Positions 47,440 through 60,300 of a stretch of 64,000 bases of DNA are shown in pieces; position 1 is the first letter of the stretch; every line of letters starts with the position of its first letter. The stretch is from Balanoglossus misakiensis (Eukaryota; Hemichordata), in contig CM082585.2 in assembly GCA_040954595.2 (NCBI GenBank), forward strand, positions 6,510,001-6,574,000, written 5' to 3'. The notes under the pieces are model-generated. The model made no database searches, was not told where the DNA came from, and worked only from the letters and a program-made list of their open reading frames with translations. The position numbers were made by a program, and so were the translations under genes.

Positions 47440-47617
47440 TAAATACGCGAGAGCCAAAATAGCATGAAAATAAAAAAGTTGCATAATTTTTTTTTGAAGG
47501 TACATGTAACGATGCAGTGAATGAAATAAGAGAACGCGAAAATTAATACTCGTGAAAAACAGTGGCCTCTCTCGATATCGCGAAAATTTCAACTCGCGAA
47601 AATAAAGTGTCTTACAG
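47440..47617. mobile_element. CTGTAAAAC-type MITE in the MED12 3' UTR
   Basis: Right end CGCGAAAATAAAGTGTCTTACAG-TA with CTCTCTCGATATCGCGAAAA just inside, matching the reverse of 9439-9646. The left end is diverged. It lies 80-260 bp after the MED12 stop and brings in AATAAA words. Confidence 0.65.
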
Positions 47618-48718
47618 TAATTCACGTCAAGCTTTGTATGAAACATGAATCGGTGGAGGGTTTAACAAAAATTGTAACTCCTCTGCTGTTCAACATGATC
47701 AGCCATGTGTTCTTTGTCCTGTGTCACATGAGAATGTCCTCCCATGTGAAATGCCCCGAAATGTGAAATCTCATAATGTCCTGTGGGGTCAGGAAAATTG
47801 TCTATGATTGTAGTGTTTACACTTGCTATAAACTAATCAAATGGTGTAAATATTAATTCAAATGAGTACTGTGGAGTTGCACTCAGACTCAGACTCTCAG
47901 AGATTATATAAAATCAACTGTAGAAATTATCAGATAACTTTTGGAAAGGGCTTAACATTCCCCTAATGCTGTACTTGGACTCTGTGTGCCTATTCTGTCA
48001 GCCGACTGCTTCAGGTTCAGAATTAACTGTGAATTTTCAACCAGCTACCCTGATGCAGATTCAGATGCTGTGAATATGTGCAATACGATCCTGTTTCTGC
48101 AATCGTGATGTGGGAGAGTATATCAGAAATTAGTCATGAATCTGCTGGACGTGAAATAAACAGAAATCGATATCTTTGTACTAAACTTAATGCCGGAAAA
48201 TACTTTTTGCACACAACCTGACTAAGGTTTTACTTTGCAATTTCAGGACATACCATTCAGGTTTACCATATTATTCAGAGATTACGCCTGATTATAGTGA
48301 ATGAAATCTTTCAAAATTTAAATGACATGCATAAGAGAAGAAAAAAAATTGAGTACATGTATGTTGGAGTAATTACCACTGCTTATTGTACTTGTTACGT
48401 CTTCGATCAGTAACTGCTTTGTAGCAAAATTTATTCACAATAGATAATGAAAGTCATAATCCATTTTAGCTGCAGTAGTCATGGAAATATATTCCTCTTG
48501 TTTTAAGGAAATAAAATATCAAATATTTATAATTTAAAACAGTAATGTCTGTCTAGTCTGCCTGTATTTCCAGATATGTTGTTATTGCTTCTTTGGAAAA
48601 TGAAACATTCTGATTACATTTTTGAACTTGCTTTATTAATGATGAATGGTAATGTCGTGTTTTGGGGCAGGGGACCAGCTAACCCTAGGCCCCAAAGTTC
48701 AGGAAGCTCACCCTCCAT

Positions 48719-48820
48719 TAGTCTGGTCGCCTGCCCCATTCCCACCGCTGGTGGCGCTACGCTAAAGGGAACTTTAGCGTAGCGCAGCCAGCGGTGGGAA
48801 TGGGGCAGGCGACCAGACTA
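48719..48820. mobile_element. Near-perfect 49-bp-arm palindrome with 8-bp flanking repeat (hAT-like foldback)
   Basis: Arm 48719-48767 (TAGTCTGGTCGCCTGCCCCA onward) and arm 48772-48820 are complementary with two mismatches around a 4-base loop GGAA. CCCTCCAT occurs on the left next to the element and again on the right one base away, which looks like an 8-bp target duplication. TAG termini with 8-bp duplication recall hAT elements (inference). A half copy is at 53181-53226. Confidence 0.85.
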
Positions 48821-49029
48821 TCCCTCCATGTTCGTAGTGTGTATGTTTGTTTGTTTGTTTGATATTATTGATTGATAATTATAATAAACAAAAAATATTC
48901 GTTCATTTATTACAAATAGAAGGTCACGTTTGCTTGTAAAGAGCAACGGGCAAAAAACTACATCTGCCCTCTCCGCCTCCATCCGCTAGGTGGCGCGACT
49001 CAATGACCTTTGACCTTTTAGCTACAGTA

Positions 49030-51179
49030 ATGGAGGCGAACACGCTGCAGCTGCAGAGTGGATTTTCGACAAGTGAAAACCAGATGGACGCGACATCAAA
49101 GAGTTGGGTTACTACTTGCAACCTCTTAACAAGCGCTGGTATGTGTCTGTTTAGTCGAGTATCTTGCCGGGCGCTGCCCGCTTTCAAGTTTTCCACCAAG
49201 AACGTCTTCAGTCCACACAAGAGCTGGTTTCGCTAGCCAGACCACAGCTGCTTTTTTTTTTTACGTCCACGTGCTTGGTAACTTCTGTCGAAATCCAATT
49301 GATGTATAAATAAATTTTAAGCAAATGAGTCCAAAGTTTTTTCATAGATGTTAACAACAAAATTAATTTTGTGTTCCACAAAAATAGTGTATATAACGGC
49401 ATATATCTGATGTTCACCCTGCTCATACTTTATTTTTCCAGAATGTTCAGAGGTGTGTAAACTGTACAGAAATTCAAATAAGTTACATGAACTTGGCAGA
49501 CTGGTGGAAGCGTTAAATAGCAAATTTAGGGATAAAGTTGAAGCTGGTACTGAATCCTTTGATGGTAAGTAAGCATACACCTTACAATCTGATGATGTTT
49601 ATTTTACAAAAGCAGACAAAAAAAGTGACAGATGTTGCATTCTAGGGCTTCAAATTTTAAAATTAATTTTGATTCATGGGGCTTATAATTCGACAAGAGC
49701 CAGAATTTGCCACCAAGCCTAGAAAAGCCCAAGAGACCCTATTCGGTCACCAAAATTTACTTCTTAATACCCAAAATTATTATTCTTCTCGTTCTGTATG
49801 TACAAATGTATGTATAACAAAAAATATATAAGACCATGGGCATTGCTGCTATCTGGCTTTGTGTCATCTGCATACAGACTGGTTTGGTAAAATTTACATT
49901 ACTTTATTTCTTTGATAAAATTTTCCTAACCCTTCCAGATTTTTGTTTCCATCCAACAGATGTGTCACTGATAATCCACACCCTGGCACACTATGGCCAT
50001 ATTGAACTGAACCCACAGGATGATGTCATCAGTGGAGATGTTGAACGAGAACTTGGGAGAGCACGGGTGCTGCAGCTTGATGGCCAAACTGGACAGTGCC
50101 AGAGATGGTCAGCCCTTGAAGAGTGCATTCCTGCCAGCAGTGAGAATGGTGAGTTTGAGGCACAGCCCTGCAGCCAGACAAGACCTGACTGTTTCAGGAA
50201 CAGCACATTTCCAACACCTTCTGAACAGGCTGGTGAACTTCAGGGACATCAACACCCAGAAACACAAAATTCATATGAAGTCCCACCTGGTAATGGGATT
50301 GAAATGATTGAAACAAGTACAACTATCTCAAGACATGTACACTCAGCTGGGAAGAAATTTTCAAGCACTGAACATACCTATGTGAAAGAGCGAACACGGA
50401 TCCATACAAACAGAAGACATTTTGTATGCAGTGAATGTGGGAAAACATTTACACAGAGTGGCACTCTCAAAATACACATGAGGAGCCATACAAATGAAAG
50501 ACCATATTCATGTAATGAATGTGGGAAAAGTTTTACACAAAAGGGAAATTTGAAAGCACACACCAGGATCCATTCAATTGAAAGACCATTTGTTTGCAGT
50601 GAATGTGGGAAAACATTTACTCAGAGTGGCACTCTCAAAATACACATGAGGATCCATACAAAGGAAAGACCATATTCATGCAATAGATGTGGGAAAAGGT
50701 TTACAGGGAGTGGACATCTGAAAGTACACATGAGGATCCATTCAAATGAAAGACCATATTCATGCAATGAATGTGGGAAAAGTTTTACACAAAAGGGAAA
50801 TATGGAAGTACACATGAGGATCCATACAAATGAAAGACCATATTCATGCAATAGATGTGGGAAAACATTTAAAGGAAGTAGAGATCTGAAAGTGCACATG
50901 AGGATCCATACAAACAAAAGACGATATTCATGTAATATATGTGCGAAAATGTTTACTCTGAGTGGAAATCTGATAGTACACATGAAGATCCATACAAATG
51001 AAAGACCATATTCATGCAATGTATGTGCAAAAACGTTTACACAAAGCGGAGATCTGAAGGAACACATGATGATCCATACAAAGAATAGACCATATTCATG
51101 CAATGAATGTGCGAAAACGTTTACGAAGAGTGGCAGTCTCAGAAAACATTTGAGGATCCATGCAAATGAAAGACCGTAA
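49030..51179 (+). CDS. C2H2 zinc finger protein with nine fingers
   Basis: Three exons in one frame: 49030-49138, 49442-49564, 49960-51179 (stop TAA), 483 aa. Residues 1-77 (MEANTLQLQSGFSTSENQM start, with SEVCKLYRNSNKLHELGRLV) form a short helical N-terminal region of no family I recognise. A polar linker follows to about 230. Nine Krueppel-type fingers run from about 232 to 478, spaced 28 residues, with linkers of TNERP type rather than TGEKP. Finger bodies such as YSCNECGKSFTQKGN recur; fingers 1 and 3, and 2 and 5, are nearly identical, showing recent internal duplication. A finger-like stretch just before finger 1 has lost its cysteines. Likely a nuclear DNA-binding protein; the target is unknown. 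The stop follows the last linker (ANERP) and finger remnants continue after it. Confidence 0.88.
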
Positions 51180-51345
51180 TTCATGGAATGAATGTGAGAA
51201 AATTCCATGCAATGGAAACCTGATGGTGCATATATGACAAAGGGAAAGTCTATGCATGCAGTGAATGCGGGAAAATTTTCACAATGACTGAATGAGAGGC
51301 AGTCTCAAGAAACATCTGACAATCCACAAAAGTAAACATTCAGTT
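51180..51345 (+). pseudogene. Decayed zinc finger remnants after the stop codon
   Basis: Continuing past the stop, one finger is recognisable as SWNECEKIPCNGNLMVH with missing residues, and a second as YACSECGKIFTM followed by stops and a frame change, then a histidine half resembling KKHLTIHKSK. These are inactive ends of a formerly longer finger array. Confidence 0.7.
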
Positions 51346-52197
51346 GCATACTGGGAATCTGAAAAAGGGTCCATTCAAGACTGATTGAACATTCTCCATT
51401 CAAATAGCAGAGGGTGCTGCCAATGGTGACCCTATGTCACGGATGTACATGTCGCATAGAAATGTTCATGTCACCACTCTGCACTGGATCATTTTGCTCC
51501 CATGTCATTTTGCCTAGTCCGATTACTGTAAGCCTAGTTAGCCCTGCGTTACAATGATAGAAGCACACTGTCTGCATTGTGTCAGCCTGACCGACGTGGT
51601 CTGTTGTGTAGCTGGATGCTGATCCATGAAGTAACTGATATTAGAACATTGATAATGAAGTGCTTACTTGGATAATCCAGTCTTGGCTAAGCCCACTTCA
51701 CATGAAGTTGTAAATTGATCTTTTGGTTATGTTGAACGTTGAAACTCACTGCAGAACAATCGAGGTGTACTGTGGAATACTTTTTGTTAGCAGTAGCACC
51801 TCATTTATTTTAGTTGTTTTGTGGAAGATCATTTTGTTAGTTCAGCAGGTTTCAATAGTTTCACAGTGATTCGATAGACCAGGGTGTAAGGACTGAATCT
51901 TTTGATGTTAACTTGCAACGAAACAAGACTTTTATTATTTTTGTGTTGAAACCATCCAGTCACTACATTGAGAAAACAATTCAGTTTTAGCTTAGTTTAT
52001 AAAGTGCACAGGTAGAGTTCAGATTAAAAGTCCCTTCCAAAGTGGGCTAACCTTTTGTTAACACAATTGTGCATTGGTGCTAGCATATTGCCAGTATCAT
52101 CGTGTCAGCTGAGGTAGAAGCCTCAGCTGTAAGTATGGTTGTAGATTATTGTTTCGGAGCTGGAAACATGCATAGAAACCTCATGGTTCTAGTTCAT

Positions 52198-52270
52198 TTG
52201 TTTTATGTTTGTTAATTACCAGTATTTGTTAAATTTCCCAAAATATGGAAAAGTTTTGAAAATAAAGTTT
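52198..52270 (+). repeat. Duplicated 3'-end segment, copy 1
   Basis: About 70 bp (TTGTTTTATGTTTGTTAATT to GAAAATAAAGTTT) occurs again at 52551-52623 with one or two differences. It includes AATAAA, so the gene has two near-identical polyadenylation cassettes 352 bp apart. Confidence 0.85.
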
Positions 52271-52343
52271 GGACTGCTACAGCTGAATGTGTGTGGATTA
52301 ATTATTTGACCAAATTATGGGCTGTACAGAGGGAAAAAAACTA

Positions 52344-52415
52344 TGTATAAAATCCTATTTAAGAACCTTGATGACAATGGCCATGTATAAAATCCTATTT
52401 AAGAACCTTGATGAC
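52344..52415. repeat. 40-bp tandem pair
   Basis: TGTATAAAATCCTATTTAAG then AACCTTGATGAC occurs at 52344-52375 and at 52384-52415. A third, slightly diverged copy is at 53069-53100. Confidence 0.85.
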
Positions 52416-52550
52416 TACGGCACTCCCATGAAAAGAATTTGAAACTGATGTTTCCCCTCATCAGTGGATATTAAAACTGAACATTGTTTTTATATTTTAA
52501 GTATTTGTATTCTGTGTTGGGAGACATTGTAAACCGAGAATTGAAGGGGG

Positions 52551-52623
52551 TGTTTTATGTTTGTTAATTACCAGTATTTGTTAAATTTCCCAAAATATGG
52601 AACAGTTTTGAAAATAAAGTTTT
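52551..52623 (+). repeat. Duplicated 3'-end segment, copy 2
   Basis: Near-identical to 52198-52270, including its own AATAAA at 52613-52618. Confidence 0.85.
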
Positions 52624-53180
52624 GTAAAATACAGAGCTCAAAGCTGCATTTTAATGAACCCGGCAAAAGCAAATTAACTCAACTACCGGTATGTTGGGGA
52701 GGACAAATTTAACCGTCGCCGCTCAAAGTTATCATGGGGTGGGGGCAAGTCTCCTGACCTGGGACACTAGATAAACCAGTCATAGATTGAAAGGTGTTGA
52801 TGAATGGAGGGGGTGGGTGTGGGAGGGGGTGTAAAATAAAGGGCACGAAATTGCATTTTTGCAGACTCAAAATAAATATTTAGTCGTCAAAGTTTTCAAG
52901 TCCCCCCTTTCAGTCCCTAAATTATTTCAAATCCCCCTTACATACTCTCAATTTTTTCAAATCCCCCCCCCCTCAATTCTCCCGTCCCCCCCTCCAGAGG
53001 TGTTTGTGAATGCAGCCTTAAGGCAGAAAAACGTAAGAACCACGATTTTTGTTAAGAACCCCGGCCACGTGTATAAATTCCTATCTAAGAACCTTGATGA
53101 TGTCGGAGAGATAAATTACAATAATTGTTAATTAATAATGAGAAATTATCGTCGCATGGACTAAAAATATGACTTTAAAA

Positions 53181-53226
53181 GCTAGTAGCGCAGCCAGCGG
53201 TGGGATTGGGACAGGGAACCAGACTA
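53181..53226. mobile_element. Half copy of the palindromic element
   Basis: TAGCGCAGCCAGCGGTGGGA followed by TTGGGACAGGGAACCAGACTA matches the right arm of 48719-48820 with several changes; the left arm is absent. Confidence 0.7.
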
Positions 53227-53448
53227 CTGCACCGATAGAAAGTAATCCGCGAACGAGGCTGGAAAGCCTGACTTCTTGGTATGCTAATTCAGATAAAAAT
53301 GGCTCCTCGTTAGGAAGGCACGTCGTGTTAAGACTTCGCCGACTTAGTCTGTGTTTTTAATTATTTACTGTGAAGGGCATGCTGTGATACTTGTGTCAGA
53401 CACTATTATTAGAACCATCGTCCGCTCGCACGTGTTCGTTCGTTTGTA

Positions 53449-53894
53449 ACATTCTCCCATTTTTCGGAGAGCAAAATCTTGGCTATGCCACGCAGAGCTA
53501 GACATTGGCGGGCGGGGGCTGAGATGTAGCAAAACTCAGCGTTTTCTACTGGGACAGTTGTACTCTGGGCACCGTACTCCTCACGGGATCTGATTCACTC
53601 AGATCAGTACACGTCCTAGTGGTTAATGCCGCATCAGTTCCATAAGGGGTGACCATTTTAGACATGACAGGTTAACATTCTTCTAATTTTTCGGAGAGCA
53701 AAACCTTGGCTATGCCAGGCAGACCTTGGCGGGCATGGGCGGAGATGTAGCAAAACTCGGCGTTTTCTACTGGGACAGTTGTACTCTGGGCACCGTACTC
53801 CTCACGGGATCTGATTCACTCAGATCAGTACACATCCTAGTGTTAATGCCGCATCAGTTCCATAAGGGGTGACCATTTTAGACGTGACAGGTTA
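53449..53894. repeat. Tandem duplication, 226-bp unit, two copies
   Basis: Copy 1 at about 53449-53674 and copy 2 at about 53675-53894 share TTTTTCGGAGAGCAAAA, GGGACAGTTGTACTCTGGGC, CTCACGGGATCTGATTCACT and GGGGTGACCATTTTAGAC. Copy 2 lacks about 6 bp. It borders the satellite. Confidence 0.92.
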
Positions 53895-54374
53895 TTGTTA
53901 AATAGTACACGGCATGCCATTTTATTGAGGTTTGGGCATGAATTGTTTGTAAGCGTGGGACAGAACTGGGTCAGGGCAGAAAATTACAATACTAGTTGGG
54001 CACAACATTTTATTAAGTCATGTTACAGAGGTTGGGGTGGGAACCATGACATATTGTTAATGCCTACAGTAACCTACAGAACTAGGGCATCATATTATCA
54101 CGAAGTAGTATAAAGCAAGGAGTTGGCAGACATTTTATTAATAATATATTACCATGCAAGTACATGGTGAGGGATAAGATTTACATGTTATTTAGTACAT
54201 GAATAGTACAGAACTTGGGGGCATTAACATTTTATTGTCAGTCAAAGTACAAAACTAGGTGAGGGTATGACATTTTATTGTATATCATAGTCAAAACTGG
54301 AGAAAGGCATGACCTTATTTTGTCAGGCATAAAATAGAACTAGGGGAGGGTATGACATAGTTTAAAAAAACAAA
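53895..54374. repeat. Degenerate left edge of the satellite
   Basis: The CATTTTATT core word reappears at 53918, 54006, 54131, 54228 and 54271, at spacings of 40-125 bp, with progressively better matches to the monomer (GTCAGTCA and CTAGG words) towards 54375. It reads as old, unhomogenised repeat units at the array border. Confidence 0.75.
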
Positions 54375-57300
54375 GGGAGGGCTTGGCATTTTATTGTCAG
54401 TCATTACACAGATCTAGGGGAGGGGAGGGCTTGGCATTGTATTGTCAGTCATTACACAGATCTAGGGGAGGGGAGGGATTGGCATTTTATTGTCAGTCAT
54501 TACACAGATCTAGGGGAGGGTAGGGATTGACATTTTATTGTCAGTCATTACACAGATCTAGGGGAGGGGAGGGCTTGGCATTTTATTGTCAGTCATTACA
54601 CAGATCTAGGGGAGGGGAGGGGAGGGCTTGACATTTTATTGTCAGTCATTACACAGATCTAGGGGAGGGGAAGGCTTGGCATTTTATTGTCAGTCATTAC
54701 ACAGATCTAGGGGAGGGGAGGGATTGACATTTTATTGTCAGTCATTACACAGATCTAGGGGAGGGGAGGGATTGACATTTTATTGTCAGTCATTACACAG
54801 ATCTAGGGGAGGGGAGGGATTGACATTTTATTGTCAGTCATTACACAGATCTAGGGGAGGGATTGACATTTTATTGTCAGTCATACAGATCTAGGGGAGG
54901 GGAGGGATTGACATTTTATTGTCAGTCATACAGATCTAGGGGAGGGGAGGGATTGACATTTTATTGTCAGGCATACAGATCTAGGGGAGGGGAGGGATTG
55001 ACATTTTATTGTCAGTCATACAGATCTAGGGGAGAGAGGGATTGACATTTTATTGTCAGTCATTATACAGATCTAGGGGAGGGGAGGGATTGACATTTTA
55101 TTGTCAGTCATTATACAGATCTAGGCGAGGGGAGGGCTTGACATTTTATTGTCAGTCATTACACAGATCTAGGGGAGGGGAGGGATTGGCATTTTATTGT
55201 CAGTCATTACACAGATCTAGGGGAGGGGAGGGATTGACATTTTATTGTCAGTCATTACACAGATCTAGGGGAGGGGAGGGATTGACATTTTATTGTCAGT
55301 CATTACACAGATCTAGGGGAGGGGAGGGATTGACATTTTATTGTCAGTCATACAGATCTAGGGGAGGGGAGGGATTGACATTTTATTGTCAGGCATACAG
55401 ATCTAGGGGAGGGGAGGGATTGACATTTTATTGTCAGTCATACAGATCTAGGGGAGAGAGGGATTGACATTTTATTGTCAGTCATTATACAGATCTAGGG
55501 GAGGGGAGGGATTGACATTTTATTGTCAGTCATTATACAGATCTAGGCGAGGGGAGGGCTTGACATTTTATTGTCAGTCATTACACAGATCTAGGGGAGG
55601 GGAGGGATTGGCATTTTATTGTCAGTCATTACACAGATCTAGGGGAGGGTAGGGATTGACATTTTATTGTCAGTCATTACACAGATCTAGGGGAGGGGAC
55701 GGCTTGGCATTTTATTGACAGTCATTACACAGATCTAGGGGAGGGTAGGGCTTGACATTTTATTGTCAGTCATTATACAGATCTAGGGGAGGGTAGGGCT
55801 TGACATTTTATTGTCAGTCATTACACTGATCTAGGGGAGGGGAGGGATTGACATTTTATTGTCAGTCATTATACAGATCTAGGGGAGGGGAGGGCTTGAC
55901 ATTTTATTGTCAGTCATTACACAGATCTAGGGGAGGGGAGGGCTTGGCATTTTATTGACAGTCATTACACAGATCTAGGGGAGGGTAGGGCTTGGCATTT
56001 TATTGACAGTCATTATACAGATCTAGGGGAGGGTAGGGCTTGACATTTTATTGTCAGTCATTATACAGATCTAGGGGAGGGGAGGGATTGACATTTTATT
56101 GTCAGTCATACAGATCTAGGCGAGGCGAGGGCTTGACATTTTATTGTCAGTCATTACACAGATCTAGGGGAGGGGAGGGATTGGCATTTTATTGTCAGTC
56201 ATTACACAGATCTAGGGGAGGGTAGGGATTGACATTTTATTGACAGTCATTACACAGATCTAGGGGAGGGGAGGGCTTGGCATTTTATTGACAGTCATTA
56301 CACAGATCTAGGGGAGGGGAGGGCTTGGCATTTTATTGACAGTCATTATACAGATCTAGGGGAGGGTAGGGCTTGACATTTTATTGTCAGTCATTACACT
56401 GATCTAGGGGAGGGGAGGGATTGACATTTTATTGTCAGTCATTATACAGATCTAGGGGAGGGGAGGGATTGACATTTTATTGTCAGTCATTATACAGATC
56501 TAGGGGAGGGGAGGGCTTGACATTTTATTGTCAGTCATTACACAGATCTAGGGGAAGGGAGGGCTTGACATTTTATTGTCAGTCATTACACAGATCTAGG
56601 GGAGGGTAGGGATTGACATTTTATTGTCAGTCATTACACAGATCTAGGGGAGGGGAGGGCTTGGCATTTTATTATCAGTCATTATACAGATCTAGGGGAG
56701 GGTAGGGCTTGACATTTTATTGTCAGTCATTACACAGATCTAGGGGAGTGGAGGGCTTGGCATTTTATTGTCAGCCATTACACAGATCTAGGGGAGGGTA
56801 GGGCTTGGCATTTTATTGTCAGTCATTATACAGATCTAGGGGAGGGATTGACATTTTATTGTCAGTCATTACACAGATCTAGGGGAGTGGAGGGCTTGGC
56901 ATTTTATTGTCAGCCATTACACAGATCTAGGGGAGGGTAGGGCTTGGCATTTTATTGTCAGTCATTATACAGATCTAGGGGAGGGATTGACATTTTATTG
57001 TCAGTCATTACACAGATCTAGGGGAGGGGAGGGATTGACATTTTATTGTCAGTCATTACACAGATCTAGGGGAGGGGAGGGATTGACATTTTATTGTCAG
57101 TCATTACACAGATCTAGGGGAGGGGAGGGATTGACATTTTATTGTCAGTCATACAGATCTAGGGGAGGGGAGGGATTGACATTTTATTGTCAGTCATACA
57201 GATCTAGGGGAGGGGAGGGATTGACATTTTATTGTCAGGCATACAGATCTAGGGGAGGGGAGGGATTGACATTTTATTGTCAGTCATACAGATCTAGGGG

Positions 57301-60300
57301 AGAGAGGGATTGACATTTTATTGTCAGTCATTATACAGATCTAGGGGAGGGGAGGGATTGACATTTTATTGTCAGTCATTATACAGATCTAGGGGAGGGT
57401 AGGGCTTGGCATTTTATTGTCAGTCATTATACAGATCTAGGGTAGGGCTTGACATTTTATTGTCAGTCATTACACAGATCTAGGGGAGTGGAGGGCTTGG
57501 CATTTTATTGTCAGCCATTACACAGATCTAGGGGAGGGTAGGGCTTGGCATTTTATTGTCAGTCATTATACAGATCTAGGGGAGGGATTGACATTTTATT
57601 GTCAGTCATTACACAGATCTAGGGGAGGGGAGGGATTGACATTTTATTGTCAGTCATTACACAGATCTAGGGGAGGGGAGGGATTGACATTTTATTGTCA
57701 GTCATTACACAGATCTAGGGAAGGGGAGGGATTGACATTTTATTGTCAGTCATACAGATCTAGGGGAGGGGAGGGATTGACATTTTATTGTCAGTCATAC
57801 AGATCTAGGGGAGGGGAGGGATTGACATTTTATTGTCAGGCATACAGATCTAGGGGAGGGGAGGGATTGACATTTTATTGTCAGTCATACAGATCTAGGG
57901 GAGAGAGGGATTGACATTTTATTGTCAGTCATTATACAGATCTAGGGGAGGGGAGGGATTGACATTTTATTGTCAGTCATTATACAGATCTAGGCGAGGG
58001 GAGGGCTTGACATTTTATTGTCAGTCATTACACAGATCTAGGGGAGGGGAGGGATTGGCATTTTATTGTCAGTCATTACACAGATCTAGGGGAGGGTAGG
58101 GATTGACATTTTATTGACAGTCATTACACAGATCTAGGGGAGGGGAGGGCTTGGCATTTTATTGACAGTCATTATACAGATCTAGGGGAGGGTAGGGCTT
58201 GACATTTTATTGTCAGTCATTACACTGATCTAGGGGAGGGGAGGGATTGACATTTTATTGTCAGTCATTATACAGATCTAGGGGAGGGGAGGGCTTGACA
58301 TTTTATTGTCAGTCATTACACAGATCTAGGGGAAGGGAGGGCTTGACATTTTATTGTCAGTCATTACACAGATCTAGGGGAGGGGAGGGCTTGACATTTT
58401 ATTGACAGTCATTACACAGATCTAGGGGAGGGGAGGGCTTGGCATTTTATTGACAGTCATTATACAGATCTAGGGGAGGGTAGGGCTTGGCCTTTTATTG
58501 TCAGTCATTATACAGATCTAGGGGAGGGATTGTCATTTTATTGTCAGTCATTACACAGATCTAGGGGAGGGGAGGGATTGACATTTTATTGTCAGTCATT
58601 ACACAGATCTAGGGGAGGGGAGGGATTGACATTTTATTGTCAGTCATACAGATCTAGGGGAGGGGAGGGATTGACATTTTATTGTCAGTCATACAGATCT
58701 AGGGGAGGGGAGGGATTGACATTTTATTGTCTGTCATTATACAGATCTAGGGGAGGGGAGGGATTGACATTTTATTGTCAGTCATTACACAGATCTAGGG
58801 GAGGGGAGGGATTGACATTTTATTGTCAGTCATACAGATCTAGGGGAGGGGAGGGATTGACATTTTATTGTCAGTCATACAGATCTAGGGGAGGGGAGGG
58901 ATTGGCATTTTATTATCAGTCATTATACAGATCTAGGGGAAGGGAGGGCTTGACATTTTATTGTCAGTCATTACACAGATCTAGGGGAGGGTAGGGATTG
59001 ACATTTTATTGTCAGTCATTATACAGATCTAGGGGAGGGATTGACATTTTATTGTCAGTCATTACACAGATCTAGGGGAGGGGAGGGATTGACATTTTAT
59101 TGTCAGCCATTACACAGATCTAGGGGAGGGTAGGGCTTGGCATTTTATTGTCAGTCATTATACAGATCTAGGGGAGGGATTGACATTTTATTGTCAGTCA
59201 TTACACAGATCTAGGGGAGGGGAGGGATTGACATTTTATTGTCAGTCATTACACAGATCTAGGGGAGGGGAGGGATTGACATTTTATTGTCAGTCATTAC
59301 ACAGATCTAGGGGAGGGGAGGGATTGACATTTTATTGTCAGTCATACAGATCTAGGGGAGGGGAGGGATTGACATTTTATTGTCAGTCATACAGATCTAG
59401 GGGAGGGGAGGGATTGACATTTTATTGTCAGGCATACAGATCTAGGGGAGGGGAGGGATTGACATTTTATTGTCAGTCATACAGATCTAGGGGAGAGAGG
59501 GATTGACATTTTATTGTCAGTCATTATACAGATCTAGGGGAGGGGAGGGATTGACATTTTATTGTCAGTCATTATACAGATCTAGGCGAGGGGAGGGCTT
59601 GACATTTTATTGTCAGTCATTACACAGATCTAGGGGAGGGGAGGGATTGGCATTTTATTGTCAGTCATTACACAGATCTAGGGGAGGGTAGGGATTGACA
59701 TTTTATTGACAGTCATTACACAGATCTAGGGGAGGGGAGGGCTTGGCATTTTATTGACAGTCATTATACAGATCTAGGGGAGGGGAGGGATTGACATTTT
59801 ATTGTCAGTCATTACACTGATCTAGGGGAGGGGAGGGATTGACATTTTATTGTCAGTCATTATACAGATCTAGGGGAGGGGAGGGCTTGACATTTTATTG
59901 TCAGTCATTACACAGATCTAGGCGAGGGGAGGGCTTGACATTTTATTGTCAGTCATTACACAGATCTAGGGGAGGGTAGGGATTGACATTTTATTGACAG
60001 TCATTACACAGATCTAGGGGAGGGTAGGGCTTGGCATTTTATTGTCAGTCATTACACAGATCTAGGGGAGGGTAGGGCTTGGCATTTTATTGTCAGTCAT
60101 TACACAGATCTAGGGGAAGGGAGGGCTTGACATTTTATTGTCAGTCATTACACAGATCTAGGGGAGGGGAGGGCTTGGCATTTTATTGACAGTCATTATA
60201 CAGATCTAGGGGAGGGTAGGGCTTGGCATTTTATTGTCAGTCATTATACAGATCTAGGGGAGGGTAGGGATTGACATTTTATTGACAGTCATTACACAGA

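Larger units (their letters stand above)
47359..49029. other. MED12 3' UTR and intergenic region
   Basis: No coding exon is supported. AATAAA at 48155-48160 and at 48509-48514 are plausible MED12 polyadenylation signals. The palindrome at 48719-48820 and a worn MITE at 47440-47617 are annotated separately. Confidence 0.4.
51346..53448. other. 3' UTR and downstream region of the zinc finger gene
   Basis: No coding exon supported. AATAAA at 52261-52266 and at 52613-52618 are polyadenylation signals in two copies of the same duplicated segment. C-runs and G-runs at 52735-52990 are low-complexity. Confidence 0.45.

Noticed and set aside
47002-47646. 214-codon minus-strand leucine-rich open frame
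   Set aside because: It is the antisense of the CAG/CAA glutamine run in the last MED12 exon.
49836-49959. ATG-started N-terminal extension of the zinc finger exon, hydrophobic
   Set aside because: The stretch is intron: the acceptor ATCCAACAG at 49959 joins in frame to the two upstream exons, and a signal-like start would not suit a zinc finger protein.
50621-51208. 195-codon minus-strand open frame with repeated HSLHEYGLSF
   Set aside because: Antisense of the repeated zinc fingers; periodicity comes from the fingers.
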